Assembly (NCBI RefSeq): GCF_010091945.1
Contig: NZ_WVIE01000034.1
Coordinates: forward strand, 1 to 39,144
DNA: 39,144 bases
Source of the DNA: Myxacorys almedinensis A
GTDB lineage: Bacteria; Cyanobacteriota; Cyanobacteriia; Leptolyngbyales; Leptolyngbyaceae
Direction: 5' to 3'
Under the pieces are notes generated by a model. It saw nothing but the letters and a program-made list of their open reading frames with translations, was not told where the DNA came from and made no database searches. Shown here in pieces: positions 9,269 through 18,298 of the stretch; positions within the stretch are counted from its first letter, which is position 1; each line of letters begins with the position of its first letter. The translations under genes and the position numbers were made by a program.

Positions 9269-9534
9269 AGAAGCTCAGTAAGTAGATGATCTAATGTATA
9301 TTTCATCACGTCGATCTGCGCTCCGGAAGACTCTGCATTCTTCATCTGGCTATTACCCTTTTGGCATAGAAAATGCCTAATGATGTAGTATTCACCGTTT
9401 TTCTATTTCAACAAACAGTGACATTTTTGCGATCGCTGATCAGCTTTAAACTCAAAAAGCCCTTCCCATCCGGCAAAGGTGAGGATAGGAGGGGGTAAGG
9501 TTTTACAGGCAAGCAGCCTTGTGCTCTCTACGGG

Positions 9535-11163
9535 TTAGATTGCCATGGGTTCTTTTCCAGAAACCACTGGCGCAATTTTATTGAGCTTCAACTCTGGATG
9601 GTCGCCTTCAAGCTGTTGGCAGTTCCACTCGTTGCGAAACAACAAAACCGGGCGCTCCCAGCTATCTTTCACCACCAATGTGTTAAAAATGCGTCCAACC
9701 TTATGGAGCGCATCCCAGCCCCCATCGACCCACCGCGCCACTGTATAGGGCAAATGATCAAGCAGTGTCTCAACCCCATACTCATTTTGCAACCGGAACT
9801 GCACCACCTCAAACTGAAGCTGACCCACGGCTGCCAAAATCGGATCGCGCTTTGCTTCATCGGCAGAATACATAATTTGCACCGCGCCTTCTTCTCGCAG
9901 TTCAGAAACGCCTTTGCGGAACTGCTTAAACTTAGACGGATTGGGATTGCGGAGAAAGGCAAACATTTCGGGTGAAAAGCACGGAATGCCTTCGTATTCT
10001 AGCTTTTGACCGCTATAAATCGTGTCTCCGATCGCAAACACCCCCGGATTGTTCAACCCAATCACATCGCCAGGATAGGCTTCTTCGATCACTTCGCGGT
10101 CTTGAGCAAAAAGCTTTTGAGGACGGGACAGCCGAACGGTTTTGCCGCTGCGAGCGTGGCTGACGGTCATATCTTTCTCAAATTTGCCAGAACAGACTCG
10201 GACAAAGGCAACGCGATCGCGGTGTTTCGGGTCCATGTTTGCCTGAAGCTTAAACACAAATCCCGAAAAGTCTGGATGAGTCGGGGAAATTTCCCCTTGG
10301 GTGCTTTCGTGGATGCCAGGCTTGAGGGCATAGTCTAAAAACGAATTGAGAAATAGCTCAACGCCAAAGTTGGTCATGGCGCTGCCGAAGAAAATCGGCG
10401 TCATTTCTCCAGCATGAACGGCGTCTAGATCGAGTTCCGAGCCTAATTCTTCGATCATCTCCAATTCGTCTTTGAACTGGTAGTACAGATCTTGCTCTAA
10501 CAACGTCTCAATGTCTGGATCGCCCACATCAATCACGGTGTTGACCGCTTCTCGCTTTCCGTGTTCGCTGCGCTCGAATAAATGGATCTTGCGCGTGCCC
10601 CGATCGAACACCCCTTTAAAGCGATCGCCCATGCCAATTGGGTAGTTGACAGCGTAGGTTTGCATTCCCAACTCTTTCTCAATTTCGTCCATCAACTCCA
10701 GTGGGCTTTGACCGGGACGGTCTAACTTATTGATAAAGGTAAAAATAGGCAGCGATCTCATCCGACACACTTCAAACAATTTGCGGGTTTGTGGCTCCAA
10801 TCCCTTCGCAGCATCGATTAGCATCACTGCGTTGTCGGCGGCGGCTAGGGTGCGGTAGGTGTCTTCACTAAAATCTTGGTGACCGGGCGTATCCAGCAGG
10901 TTGATCTGACACGATCGATAGGCAAATTGCAGCACCGTCGAGGTAATCGAAATGCCACGCTGTTGTTCCATTGCCATCCAATCTGAGGTGGCATGACGTT
11001 GAGCGCGCCGTGCTTTCACCGAGCCTGCCTCGTGGATTGCCCCTCCATAGAGCAACAGTTTTTCGGTGAGCGTGGTTTTTCCGGCATCGGGGTGAGAGAT
11101 GATCGCAAAATTGCGCCGCCGCTCTACTGCCGTCTGCAATTCAGCCTGAAGTTCGCTAGACAT
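9535..11163 (-). CDS. prfC: peptide chain release factor 3
   Basis: The 542-aa protein is a translational GTPase. G1 is [11 protein letters not shown]3 is [13 protein letters not shown] and G4 is NKLDRPG. Domains II and III carry RF3-type segments ([48 protein letters not shown]). RF3 removes RF1/RF2 from the ribosome after peptide release. I start it at 11163 ([10 protein letters not shown]), preceded by CAGG on the minus strand. The frame is open 12 codons further to a weaker start at 11199. Length fits the family. The RF3 versus EF-G choice rests on the [10 protein letters not shown] and [16 protein letters not shown] segments, which are RF3-like. Confidence 0.97.
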   Translation of the reverse strand: MSSELQAELQTAVERRRNFAIISHPDAGKTTLTEKLLLYGGAIHEAGSVKARRAQRHATSDWMAMEQQRGISITSTVLQFAYRSCQINLLDTPGHQDFSEDTYRTLAAADNAVMLIDAAKGLEPQTRKLFEVCRMRSLPIFTFINKLDRPGQSPLELMDEIEKELGMQTYAVNYPIGMGDRFKGVFDRGTRKIHLFERSEHGKREAVNTVIDVGDPDIETLLEQDLYYQFKDELEMIEELGSELDLDAVHAGEMTPIFFGSAMTNFGVELFLNSFLDYALKPGIHESTQGEISPTHPDFSGFVFKLQANMDPKHRDRVAFVRVCSGKFEKDMTVSHARSGKTVRLSRPQKLFAQDREVIEEAYPGDVIGLNNPGVFAIGDTIYSGQKLEYEGIPCFSPEMFAFLRNPNPSKFKQFRKGVSELREEGAVQIMYSADEAKRDPILAAVGQLQFEVVQFRLQNEYGVETLLDHLPYTVARWVDGGWDALHKVGRIFNTLVVKDSWERPVLLFRNEWNCQQLEGDHPELKLNKIAPVVSGKEPMAI

Positions 11164-11199
11164 GCTTGAGCCTGATAGATACAGTCGAGAATATAACAA

Positions 11200-11507
11200 A
11201 GAAGTCGCACTACCTTAAGAATACCGAGAAATATTACGGTAGAGGAGAAAATCGAAGTAGAGATGTCCGTAGTCAGTACTTTTGAGGTCAGTAGTTTCGG
11301 GATCGATATCTTAAGATTAGTAGTCTAGGGTAGACTGCCGTAGATGTAGGGTATGAGACTTCTTCAGCGCGCCGGTGATCTCTTTGCAGGCTATGGTTCA
11401 ACGCCTATCAAAAGTTAAGACACTAGTTCAGAAACGATTGATGCTGCTGATACGTTTTTAAGTACCCGATCGCAGATAACCAGATAAAACTTAGCAATCA
11501 AAGTCTT
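11200..11507. other. divergent intergenic region between prfC and DUF4870 gene
   Basis: These 308 bp separate two divergent genes and must hold both promoters. I see short imperfect repeats of GTCAGTA around 11270-11300 (GTCAGTACTTTTGAG then GTCAGTAGTTTCGGG), but no clear -35/-10 pairs, RNA gene or ORF. Confidence 0.5.
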
Positions 11508-11855
11508 ATGCAAAACTCTGATCAACATCGTCTCCTTTCCGCCCTTTGCCACGGCTCAATTTTCTTTAGTTCGCTCATTGTCGCCATCGGGATTCCGATT
11601 GCCATTTTATTGATTAATGACACTCCAGTAATTAAAGAAAATGCCAAGGAAGCGATTAATTTTCACATCAATCTTTATCTGTATGCCATTTTGGTAGGAA
11701 TCTTAACCGTTAGTGTAGTGGGCATTCCCATTGCGATCGTACTGGGGATTGCACTCGCGATCGCGAGCTTTGTCATGCCCATCATCGCCATTGTTTATAG
11801 CCTAGACAACCGCGATCGGTCGTACCGCTATCCCTTTATTTGGCGGCTTCTCTGA
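11508..11855 (+). CDS. DUF4870 (Tic20-like) small membrane protein
   Basis: The 115-aa protein has the DUF4870 pattern. A short N-terminal LLSALCHGSIFFSSLIVAIG span is followed by NAKEAINFHINLYLYAILVG, where the Ala-Asn-Phe/His motif is the family hallmark. A long hydrophobic pair (VVGIPIAIVLGIALAIASF) and a short basic tail, NRDRSYRYPFIWRLL, complete it. Four membrane spans are likely, in the plasma or thylakoid membrane. Family function is unknown, though a distant similarity to Tic20 has been noted. It is a single gene; the next gene begins 367 bp later. Confidence 0.85.
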   Translation: MQNSDQHRLLSALCHGSIFFSSLIVAIGIPIAILLINDTPVIKENAKEAINFHINLYLYAILVGILTVSVVGIPIAIVLGIALAIASFVMPIIAIVYSLDNRDRSYRYPFIWRLL

Positions 11856-12222
11856 TATCTAGACTACAAAATCTCAATACTTCACTCAATCTTCATCTTT
11901 AAATCTAAAGGTTGCTCTATACAATTGAGGTCAGGGTATAGGAATCTACTGACGTGCTTTCGGTACAGTTGCCAACTTTAAGTATCTACTGGAGTATTTA
12001 CTCCGTATTTACGGTGGTGGGGCATAGCAAGCAGGTCACAAAACGGCTTTGAGGGTCAGACCTGCGTAAGATCCTTGAAGTTTGCTTGGAGGGCGTAAAT
12101 GCGCCGCAGTTTGTCGTGAACAGATATCAGCCTCATTGGTCTGACAGATACGGTTTCCCGGAGGCAATGGCGATCGCAGCCCAGGATTTAGATGAGCAAC
12201 TTAATCAACTTCAAGGAGGACT
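11856..12222 (+). other. intergenic region with an uncertain short reading frame
   Basis: This 367-bp gap ends in a strong AAGGAGG ribosome site for the metalloprotease gene. In another frame, codons from 12053 to a TGA at 12242-12244 read like protein (VNAPQFVVNRYQPHWSDRYG, then FPEAMAIAAQDLDEQL). The frame is closed upstream at 12050, and the only ATG is at 12167, giving 25 codons that overlap the protease start by about 20 bases. It may be a decayed gene end or a leader peptide. I do not call it as a gene. Confidence 0.4.
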
Positions 12223-14604
12223 ATGCAAGGTGATAGCCCACTGACAACGAATGTGCTGCCCCTTTCATCGTTATCAGACCTTGAGCAGTCCGAGCTACAG
12301 ACTACCCTACCCCAGCGCTCTGCCTCCGCCAGCACCAGTCGCAGCGATCTGTTACGGCGCAACTTGGCAACGGGTGAAATAGACCTTTGGCAGATCAACA
12401 CTCCCCAAAGTTCAACCCAAAATTCAAAAAGCCAGCCGCTTTCTACCCTGCCCGATCAAAACGATCAGCTTGTCGGAATCGGAGACTTTAGCGGCAACGC
12501 TCAGGATGATTTGCTGTGGTGGAACGCTGCCACGGGTGCTGTGAAAATCTGGACGATCGAGGGCGAAACCGTTCGGCAATCCACCGTGAAGACCGTTTCT
12601 GATCTCAAGTGGCAAATCACCAACATTGGCGATTTTGACCAAGACGGCAAGCTTGATTTGCTCTGGCGAAACGTTCAGACGGGAGAAGTCGCCTTCTGGT
12701 TGCTGAACAGAACCGAATTTAGCGCCAGTGTCTACCTACCCACCATCAGCGATCTCAATTGGGAGATTGAGCACGTTGGCGATTTTAACCGCGATCGCTC
12801 CCTCGATATTCAGTGGCGCAATCGCCAAACCGGGGCAGTCGATATCTGGCTGCTCGACAAAACCGAGCGATCGCAGTCGGTCACCTTAGGAACGGTTGAT
12901 CTGGCTTGGAACATTCAAGGTGTTGGTGATTTTGATGGCGCCGCTTCGCCACTTGAAAGCCGCGATCGCAGTCTTGATCTGCTGTGGCGAAACGAGCAAA
13001 CTGGGGAAAACGTCCTTTGGTTGCTCAACGGCACTGAGTTTAAGCAAGCCGTTTCCCTGCCTTCTAACAGCTTAGATTGGCAGATTGTGAGCACGGCTGA
13101 TCTCAACGCAGATGGCAATCTCGATCTGCTGTGGCATCACCCTACCACTGGCGCAACCACTCAATGGTTTCTTGACCAAGGCAGCTTTACCCGCGAAGAA
13201 GCGCTTCAGATCCCTGCCGCTCTGGACTGGCAACCCCTAGGCATCCTATCGCAAGGCAATTTCACCGACGCAACAAGCGGCAATGCCTCCCCTAGCCCAG
13301 TTCCTATTCCAGCAGAAGAGCAGCCCCAGGCTTTGGTTCAAGGCGATAGTTTATCGACAGCTATTGTTAAAAACTCGCCCGTTTTTGCAGTCAGCGATCA
13401 GGTCAATAGCAGCAACCTGAATGATTTTTATCAATTTAGCATTGGGCAGTCTGGCGTTTTCACAGCAAGTTTGACTGGGCTAACCGGAGATGCCGATATT
13501 AAGCTGATTCAAGATATCAACGGCAATGGCGCGATCGACACTGGCGAAGTGTTGGCCTATCAATGGGAGCGCGGCACAACCAGCGAATCTTTGAGGCGAT
13601 TCTTAGATCCAGGCGCATACTATGTTCAAGTTCTCAGCTACGGCACTCAAGCCTCTGCTTACAGCCTGTCTACAGATTTCTCGGCGGCGGCTCAAGATGA
13701 CCAAAAATTTAGCATCAACCTCAGCTTTAGCACGGGGCTAGAAGGGTTGGGAGAAGCGGCTCGCGCTGCGATCGCAGAGGCAGCAAAATTCTGGGAAACC
13801 ATCATCACCAGCCGCAGTGCCATCACCGAGTTTCAAGATCTGACCATCACCCTTTCGGGACAAAATTTAGTCACTCAATCGGGAGCGGCAGATACCAGCA
13901 CGCTGGCGCTGGCAGGTCCAACCTTTGGCATTAGCACGACCGACACCTTGGTCATTCGGCGCGGGAGAGGCACGATCAACGCCCGCAAATTTGACGAATT
14001 CAATGCCAACCCGCTCTACCTGCGGAATATCATGATTCATGAGTTTGCCCATATTCTGGGCTTTGGCACCGCCTGGGAACCCATTGAATTTGTAGATTAT
14101 GACGGAACCCGATTTAGCATGGGCAAAACTTGGATCGATCGCACCTCTGCCACCTATTTGGCGAATACCTATGCTGGCTATGCCTATGGCGATCTGTTGG
14201 GCGCTGGGGGTGCCGTTGCCGTTCCGATCGAGCAGCAGGTCTTTGCCCACTGGGATGAAGGTCGCTTCGATTCAGAACTGATGACGCCGTTTGCAGAAGG
14301 GGCAGGAGTTGCAACGCCCTTGAGCCTGCTGACGTTGGCCGCTCTGCGCGATCTGGGCTGGAATGTGAATTCTGGCGCAACACAAGCCTATACCCTGCCT
14401 AATACTGCGGCGCAACAGCCCGCCCTGCTTTCGTCGAATTCAGCCTCTACCTCTCAACGGCAAACGGCGGCGCTTCAGTGCGGATGTGGAAAATGCCTTG
14501 CCGTGATTCGAGGAGAACCCCTCGCCCCGACGCGGTTAGAAGATGCGCTCTGGGTTGCCCGCACCTCTGAAAGTAATAGCGATCAAGCCCTTCTTGCAGC
14601 TTAA
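12223..14604 (+). CDS. FG-GAP/VCBS-like repeat + PPC + leishmanolysin-like metalloprotease
   Basis: The 793-aa protein has three parts. Residues 40 to about 345 hold six repeats of roughly 45-50 aa on the theme GDFxxDGxxDLLWRNxxTGExxxWLLxxTE, a VCBS/FG-GAP-like beta-propeller. Residues 365-465 resemble a pre-peptidase C-terminal (PPC) domain (NDFYQFSIGQSGVFTASLTG, GAYYVQVLSYG). Residues 490-720 are a metalloprotease with zinc motif HEFAHILGFG (His606, His610), a probable third ligand His676 and the Met-turn ELMTPF (Met687), as in M8 leishmanolysins. There is no classical signal peptide, so type I secretion is likely (inference). Near the end is CGCGKC (Cys753, 755, 758), which is unusual. The start follows AAGGAGG. 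Confidence 0.85.
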   Translation: MQGDSPLTTNVLPLSSLSDLEQSELQTTLPQRSASASTSRSDLLRRNLATGEIDLWQINTPQSSTQNSKSQPLSTLPDQNDQLVGIGDFSGNAQDDLLWWNAATGAVKIWTIEGETVRQSTVKTVSDLKWQITNIGDFDQDGKLDLLWRNVQTGEVAFWLLNRTEFSASVYLPTISDLNWEIEHVGDFNRDRSLDIQWRNRQTGAVDIWLLDKTERSQSVTLGTVDLAWNIQGVGDFDGAASPLESRDRSLDLLWRNEQTGENVLWLLNGTEFKQAVSLPSNSLDWQIVSTADLNADGNLDLLWHHPTTGATTQWFLDQGSFTREEALQIPAALDWQPLGILSQGNFTDATSGNASPSPVPIPAEEQPQALVQGDSLSTAIVKNSPVFAVSDQVNSSNLNDFYQFSIGQSGVFTASLTGLTGDADIKLIQDINGNGAIDTGEVLAYQWERGTTSESLRRFLDPGAYYVQVLSYGTQASAYSLSTDFSAAAQDDQKFSINLSFSTGLEGLGEAARAAIAEAAKFWETIITSRSAITEFQDLTITLSGQNLVTQSGAADTSTLALAGPTFGISTTDTLVIRRGRGTINARKFDEFNANPLYLRNIMIHEFAHILGFGTAWEPIEFVDYDGTRFSMGKTWIDRTSATYLANTYAGYAYGDLLGAGGAVAVPIEQQVFAHWDEGRFDSELMTPFAEGAGVATPLSLLTLAALRDLGWNVNSGATQAYTLPNTAAQQPALLSSNSASTSQRQTAALQCGCGKCLAVIRGEPLAPTRLEDALWVARTSESNSDQALLAA

Positions 14605-14610
14605 AAAATA

Positions 14611-14860
14611 AAACTGCCCACAGCCAGTTAAGGTGTGGGCATAGGGACAGTTAAACGCTTGCCCCCATTATGGAATACGCAATCTGATGTCCTGCTTGTC
14701 ACAGGACGGTTGTTAGAGTGTCCATCCCTGGTTCAACTTTAAATGTTGAGGCTGCACACTGAATGTTACCCGTGTGGGCTGGAGTCCTGATCAAGTTGTG
14801 GCTAGCCTTCGAGACTAGATTTGACAAGGCTTAATTTGCCTCCAAACTACCCCTTCATAG
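14611..14860 (+). ncRNA. hairpin-rich candidate structured RNA or 3' UTR
   Basis: After the metalloprotease stop there is no ORF but several exact stems. TGCCCACA (14615-14622) pairs with TGTGGGCA (14634-14641). GTCCTG (14689-14694) pairs with CAGGAC (14702-14707). TCAAC pairs with GTTGA around 14733-14750. A second copy of the GTGTGGGC arm at about 14773-14780 could compete with the first for the same 5' strand. The region runs into a strong terminator at 14865-14893. I could not match it to 6S RNA, tmRNA, SRP RNA, RNase P RNA or any Yfr RNA I remember. It may be an independent small RNA or the long 3' UTR of the protease mRNA. Confidence 0.35.
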
Positions 14861-14864
14861 TTTT

Positions 14865-14893
14865 GCAGAGCAGCTTTCGGGCTGCTTTTTTTG
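14865..14893 (+). terminator. rho-independent terminator
   Basis: The stem AGCAGC (14869-14874), loop TTTCGG and stem GCTGCT (14881-14886) are followed by a run of T through 14892. This is the clearest intrinsic terminator in the window. It ends either the metalloprotease transcript or a small RNA from the preceding 250 bp. Confidence 0.85.
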
Positions 14894-14976
14894 TAGCTTA
14901 ATTTGGCGGTTTTGTGGAGAAAGATGCGATCGCACCCAAATTTACCAGTAAACTAGTGCGTGCGTAATCCCCCTCT

Positions 14977-15006
14977 TTGTTTACTGACAAATTGTTTACT
15001 GACAAA
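14977..15006. repeat. perfect 15-bp tandem repeat upstream of the MBOAT gene
   Basis: TTGTTTACTGACAAA occurs twice, head to tail and without mismatch, ending 13 bp before the MBOAT start. Each copy with its flanking T is itself a dyad (TTTGT...ACAAA), so the pair could be a two-site operator. It also lies where the ribosome would bind, and no Shine-Dalgarno sequence is obvious there. Confidence 0.75.
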
Positions 15007-15019
15007 CGATCCTCGACCT

Positions 15020-16510
15020 ATGCAGTTTCTCTCTCCTCTCTACGGTATTTTTCTACTGTGCGTGATTGGGATTTTTTGGTCAGTGCGGCAACCGTGGTTG
15101 CGATCGTGGTTACTCTTTATCAGTAGCTTAATCTTTTATTCGTCGCTGCAAGCCCAGTTTATTCCCCTCCTGCTGGTGGCGACGGTGATTAATTTTATCT
15201 TGGGGCGCGCGATCGGGTCGGCGGCTAACTGGAGGCACGATGACTGGCAATTTGCCCAAGCAGACTGGAACAAAAAACGCCTGAGATTGTTGTGGATTGG
15301 CATTTTCCTCAATATTTTGTTGCTGCTCGGCTTTAAATATGTGTCGTTTATTTTAGGTGCGATCGCGCCGTTTGCAGAGGGAGATACCCTCCAACAAACC
15401 GCCAACTGGACAGATGTGCATCTGATCGCCCCATTGGGCTTAAGTTTCTTCTCGTTTGAGTGTATTGCCTATCTAGTCGATGTCTATCGCGGTGCGCCTG
15501 CGGCGCGAAGTTTCCTTAGTTTCTCTGCCTACAAACTATTTTTTGCCAAGCTAATTTCTGGACCGATCGTTCGCTATCATCCGTTTGCCGGGCAGCTAGA
15601 AACGGTTAAATCGTTGCAAGTTGCTCAGGTGACAGAAGGGCTGTGGCTGATTGCCTGCGGTGCGATCAAAAAAGGATTGATTGCCGATCGCCTCAATGGG
15701 CTAGTCAACCTCAGTTTTGATAATGTTCAACGAGCCGGCAGTGCCGATCTGTGGCTGGTCATTTTTGCATACGGACTCCAAATTTATCTAGACTTTAGCG
15801 GCTATGTAGATGTGGCACGGGGGAGCGCTCTTTTGCTCGGAATTGAGCTACCCGAAAACTTTAATTTTCCATATCTCACCACCAGCATTGCAGAGTTTTG
15901 GCGGCGCTGGCACATGACACTGGGCGAGTGGTTACGAAACTATCTCTACTTTCCTCTGGGGGGGTCGCGTCAGGGGTTGGCTCGTACCTGCATTAATCTT
16001 GTGTTGGTGATGCTGATCGCCGGAATTTGGCACGGGGCAGCCTGGGGCTTTATGGTGTGGGGTGGGCTGCATGGCTTGGCGCTGGCAGTCCATCGCTTGA
16101 CGGAAGCTGTGTCAAAGTGGAGCGGTTGGTTAGAAAAATTTTGGCAAAGTTTGCCCGGAATTCTGCTGGCTTGGGGATTGACTCAGACGATGGTGTTTGG
16201 GTCGTGGATCTTTTTCCGGTTGCCCAATGTGCAGGATGCGTGGTTTGTCGTGCAACGCTTGTGGGGACAAACAGCAGATGCCCAGTTTGCTCAGAAAGTG
16301 TATGGTGAAGCGATCGGGTTGACTTTCCCGCAACTGGTGATCGCGTTAGGTGCGATCGCGATTGCCATGGCGATCACTTATCTGTTTCAACGGGGTCTCA
16401 AAGTGCAACTCACCTGGCATCTTAAGCTGTTGCTGATTCCCATTTACCTCTACGCCGTTTGGCAACTTGCCCCCGAGGGTGGCTCTCGATATATCTACTT
16501 TGATTTCTGA
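15020..16510 (+). CDS. MBOAT family O-acyltransferase (AlgI-like)
   Basis: The 496-aa polytopic membrane protein has around ten hydrophobic spans. Its MBOAT signatures are YLDFSGYVDVARGSALLLGI, FPYLTTSIAEFWRRWHMTLG, then WLRNYLYFPLGGSR and GIWHGAAWGFMVWGGLHG with the catalytic His. AlgI-type proteins move acyl groups across the membrane to O-acetylate polysaccharides. I start it at 15020 (MQFLSPLYG), the family N-terminus; the frame is open 20 codons further to a GTG at 14960, but those residues look non-coding. No AlgJ/X-like partner is visible nearby. The following cupin gene may belong to the same transcript. Confidence 0.93.
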   Translation: MQFLSPLYGIFLLCVIGIFWSVRQPWLRSWLLFISSLIFYSSLQAQFIPLLLVATVINFILGRAIGSAANWRHDDWQFAQADWNKKRLRLLWIGIFLNILLLLGFKYVSFILGAIAPFAEGDTLQQTANWTDVHLIAPLGLSFFSFECIAYLVDVYRGAPAARSFLSFSAYKLFFAKLISGPIVRYHPFAGQLETVKSLQVAQVTEGLWLIACGAIKKGLIADRLNGLVNLSFDNVQRAGSADLWLVIFAYGLQIYLDFSGYVDVARGSALLLGIELPENFNFPYLTTSIAEFWRRWHMTLGEWLRNYLYFPLGGSRQGLARTCINLVLVMLIAGIWHGAAWGFMVWGGLHGLALAVHRLTEAVSKWSGWLEKFWQSLPGILLAWGLTQTMVFGSWIFFRLPNVQDAWFVVQRLWGQTADAQFAQKVYGEAIGLTFPQLVIALGAIAIAMAITYLFQRGLKVQLTWHLKLLLIPIYLYAVWQLAPEGGSRYIYFDF

Positions 16511-16616
16511 TGGTTTAATTTCTGATGGGAGTTCTGTACTTCGACTTTCAGCAAAGATTTCCCGGATGAATTCTCCATCTTCCTGCATCATGGAAGGAAG
16601 AGTTCTGAAAAATCCT

Positions 16617-17045
16617 ATGCCACACCAACACGCCAATGATCTGGTTTCTGCTGCCTTGCCTGCCGATGCAGATGCGACTCGCTTCCGAGCGTGGGGAACG
16701 GTAACCCAGTTAGAAGAAGGAAAACGCTATCGGATCAACCGCATTGAGATCGAGCCGGGGCATCACATCAGCACTCAGATGCACTATCACCGCAGCGAGC
16801 ACTGGGTAGTTGTCTCTGGAACAGCGAAAGTGATTTGCAATCAAGAGGAAAAGGTTTTAATCCAAAAGCAGTCTACCTATGTGCCCATGGGAACGCCTCA
16901 CCGAGTGGAAAATCCGGGGGTGATTCCGCTGGTGATGATTGAAATTCAAAATGGTGAGTATCTAGGCGAAGACGACATTATCCGGTTTGAGAAAGACCCA
17001 AGTGCTAAGGTGACTGAGAAGGCTGAGACCGTGAGGGCACACTGA
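16617..17045 (+). CDS. cupin, mannose-6-phosphate isomerase type II-like
   Basis: The 142-aa protein is a single cupin close to the C-terminal domain of type II phosphomannose isomerase / GDP-mannose pyrophosphorylase. It shows FRAWGTVTQLEEGKRYRINR, ISTQMHYHRSEHWVVVSGTA with the metal-binding His and Glu, QKQSTYVPMGTPHRVENPG and VMIEIQNGEYLGEDDIIRFE. It probably interconverts mannose- and fructose-6-phosphate or a related sugar, feeding GDP-mannose. The frame is open from 16467, overlapping the MBOAT end. I prefer the ATG at 16617, but ATGs at 16566 and 16590 remain possible and no start has an ideal ribosome site. Context with an MBOAT acyltransferase suits polysaccharide synthesis. Confidence 0.8.
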   Translation: MPHQHANDLVSAALPADADATRFRAWGTVTQLEEGKRYRINRIEIEPGHHISTQMHYHRSEHWVVVSGTAKVICNQEEKVLIQKQSTYVPMGTPHRVENPGVIPLVMIEIQNGEYLGEDDIIRFEKDPSAKVTEKAETVRAH

Positions 17046-17136
17046 GCCTAGCCTGTAACGGACGGGGTTTCACCCTGAACTGGGTGACGAGTGATTTTAG
17101 ACATTTGAGCGCCTGTATGCAAGGGGCGATAAGCGT

Positions 17137-18168
17137 ATGATGCAGTCTCTACCAATTCCGGCGCATTACGATCGCACGACGGTGGATCGGGTTTGGCGTG
17201 TGCCTTACCAGCAACGCGCGATCGCAGCAGAACAGTGGGCAAAGCAGCATCAGATTCAGCCTGCCTCAATGGATGCGGTGCGGGTATGTTTGCTGGCGAT
17301 CGATGTGCAAAATACGTTCTGCATTCCCGATTTTGAGTTGTTTGTGGGAGGAAAATCGGGCAGGGGAGCGGTGGAAGATAGCGATCGCTTGTGTCAGTTT
17401 ATCTATCGCAACTTGGGAGTGATTACCGAAATTGCACCGACCCTAGACACCCACACCGCGATGCAAATCTTTCATCCGATCTTTTGGATTAATGAAGCGG
17501 GAGAGCATCCCACGCCAACCGCGACGATGATTACCCTAGACGATGTTGAGAGTGGAGTTTGGAAGGTAAATCCTGCGATCGCGTATAGCCTCAAACGCGG
17601 CAATTACGACGCGCTTCACCATCACGCGCTGCACTATACCCGGCAACTCACCCAAGCTGGCAAGTACCCGTTAACCGTGTGGGCATATCACTCTATGCTG
17701 GGTGGCATTGGGCAGGCGTTGGTCTCTGCATTTGAAGAAGCCGCTTTTTTTCACTGCATGGCTCGCAGCAGCCAAACCCGGTTTGAAATCAAAGGTAACA
17801 ATCCTCTCACCGAAAATTATTCTGTTCTCAGCCCAGAAGTGCTCTCTAGCGTCGATGGGCAGCTAATTGCAGAAAAAAATAGTCGTTTGATTCAGACGCT
17901 GTTTGAGTTTGATGCAGTCATCATAGCAGGACAGGCGAAGAGTCACTGTGTTGCCTGGACGATCGATGATTTGCTGACCGAAATTAAGATGCACGATCCC
18001 AGCCTTGCCCAAAGGGTCTATCTCCTAGACGATTGCACCTCTCCGGTGGTGGTTCCGGGGGTGATTGACTTTAGCGACCAAGCAGAGGCGACCTATCAAC
18101 GATTTGCAGAAGCGGGAATGCATCTTGTTAAATCGACTGATCCGATTCAAAACTGGCTCAAGCATTGA
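17137..18168 (+). CDS. isochorismatase-fold cysteine hydrolase
   Basis: The 343-aa protein has the cysteine hydrolase core. VCLLAIDVQNTFCIPDFELF carries the catalytic Asp, VWAYHSMLGGIGQALVSAFE sits where the Lys region and cofactor loop lie, and VIIAGQAKSHCVAWTIDDLL holds the nucleophile Cys. Nicotinamidase-like enzymes are about 200 aa. This one has a 45-aa N-terminal extension and an insert of roughly 80 aa between Asp and Cys (including DALHHHALHYTRQLTQAGKY), as in a larger nicotinamidase-related subfamily. The substrate is unknown; an amide or vinyl-ether bond is expected. It reads with the MBOAT and cupin genes but after a 91-bp gap, so co-transcription is uncertain. Confidence 0.8.
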   Translation: MMQSLPIPAHYDRTTVDRVWRVPYQQRAIAAEQWAKQHQIQPASMDAVRVCLLAIDVQNTFCIPDFELFVGGKSGRGAVEDSDRLCQFIYRNLGVITEIAPTLDTHTAMQIFHPIFWINEAGEHPTPTATMITLDDVESGVWKVNPAIAYSLKRGNYDALHHHALHYTRQLTQAGKYPLTVWAYHSMLGGIGQALVSAFEEAAFFHCMARSSQTRFEIKGNNPLTENYSVLSPEVLSSVDGQLIAEKNSRLIQTLFEFDAVIIAGQAKSHCVAWTIDDLLTEIKMHDPSLAQRVYLLDDCTSPVVVPGVIDFSDQAEATYQRFAEAGMHLVKSTDPIQNWLKH

Positions 18169-18298
18169 ACTCGCCGTGACTAGTAAATTGTCAACTTTGA
18201 GTTGATGAGTGGAGGGGTGGATGGTTCCGATTCCTAGAGTCTCCCTCTCTCCCTCTCCCCCTCGCCTCCTAGTCCCCCATTTCAATCTTGACAGACCA

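Noticed and set aside
9598-9975. 125-codon plus-strand frame opposite prfC
   Set aside because: It is the antisense shadow of a conserved GTPase gene and has no domain of its own.
14611-14860. 6S RNA, tmRNA, SRP RNA or RNase P RNA in the gap after the metalloprotease gene
   Set aside because: The hallmark conserved segments of those RNAs that I can recall are not present, so it is left as an unassigned structured region.
18200-18230. GGTTCCGATTCC, resembling a tRNA T-arm
   Set aside because: No acceptor, D or anticodon arms can be folded around it.
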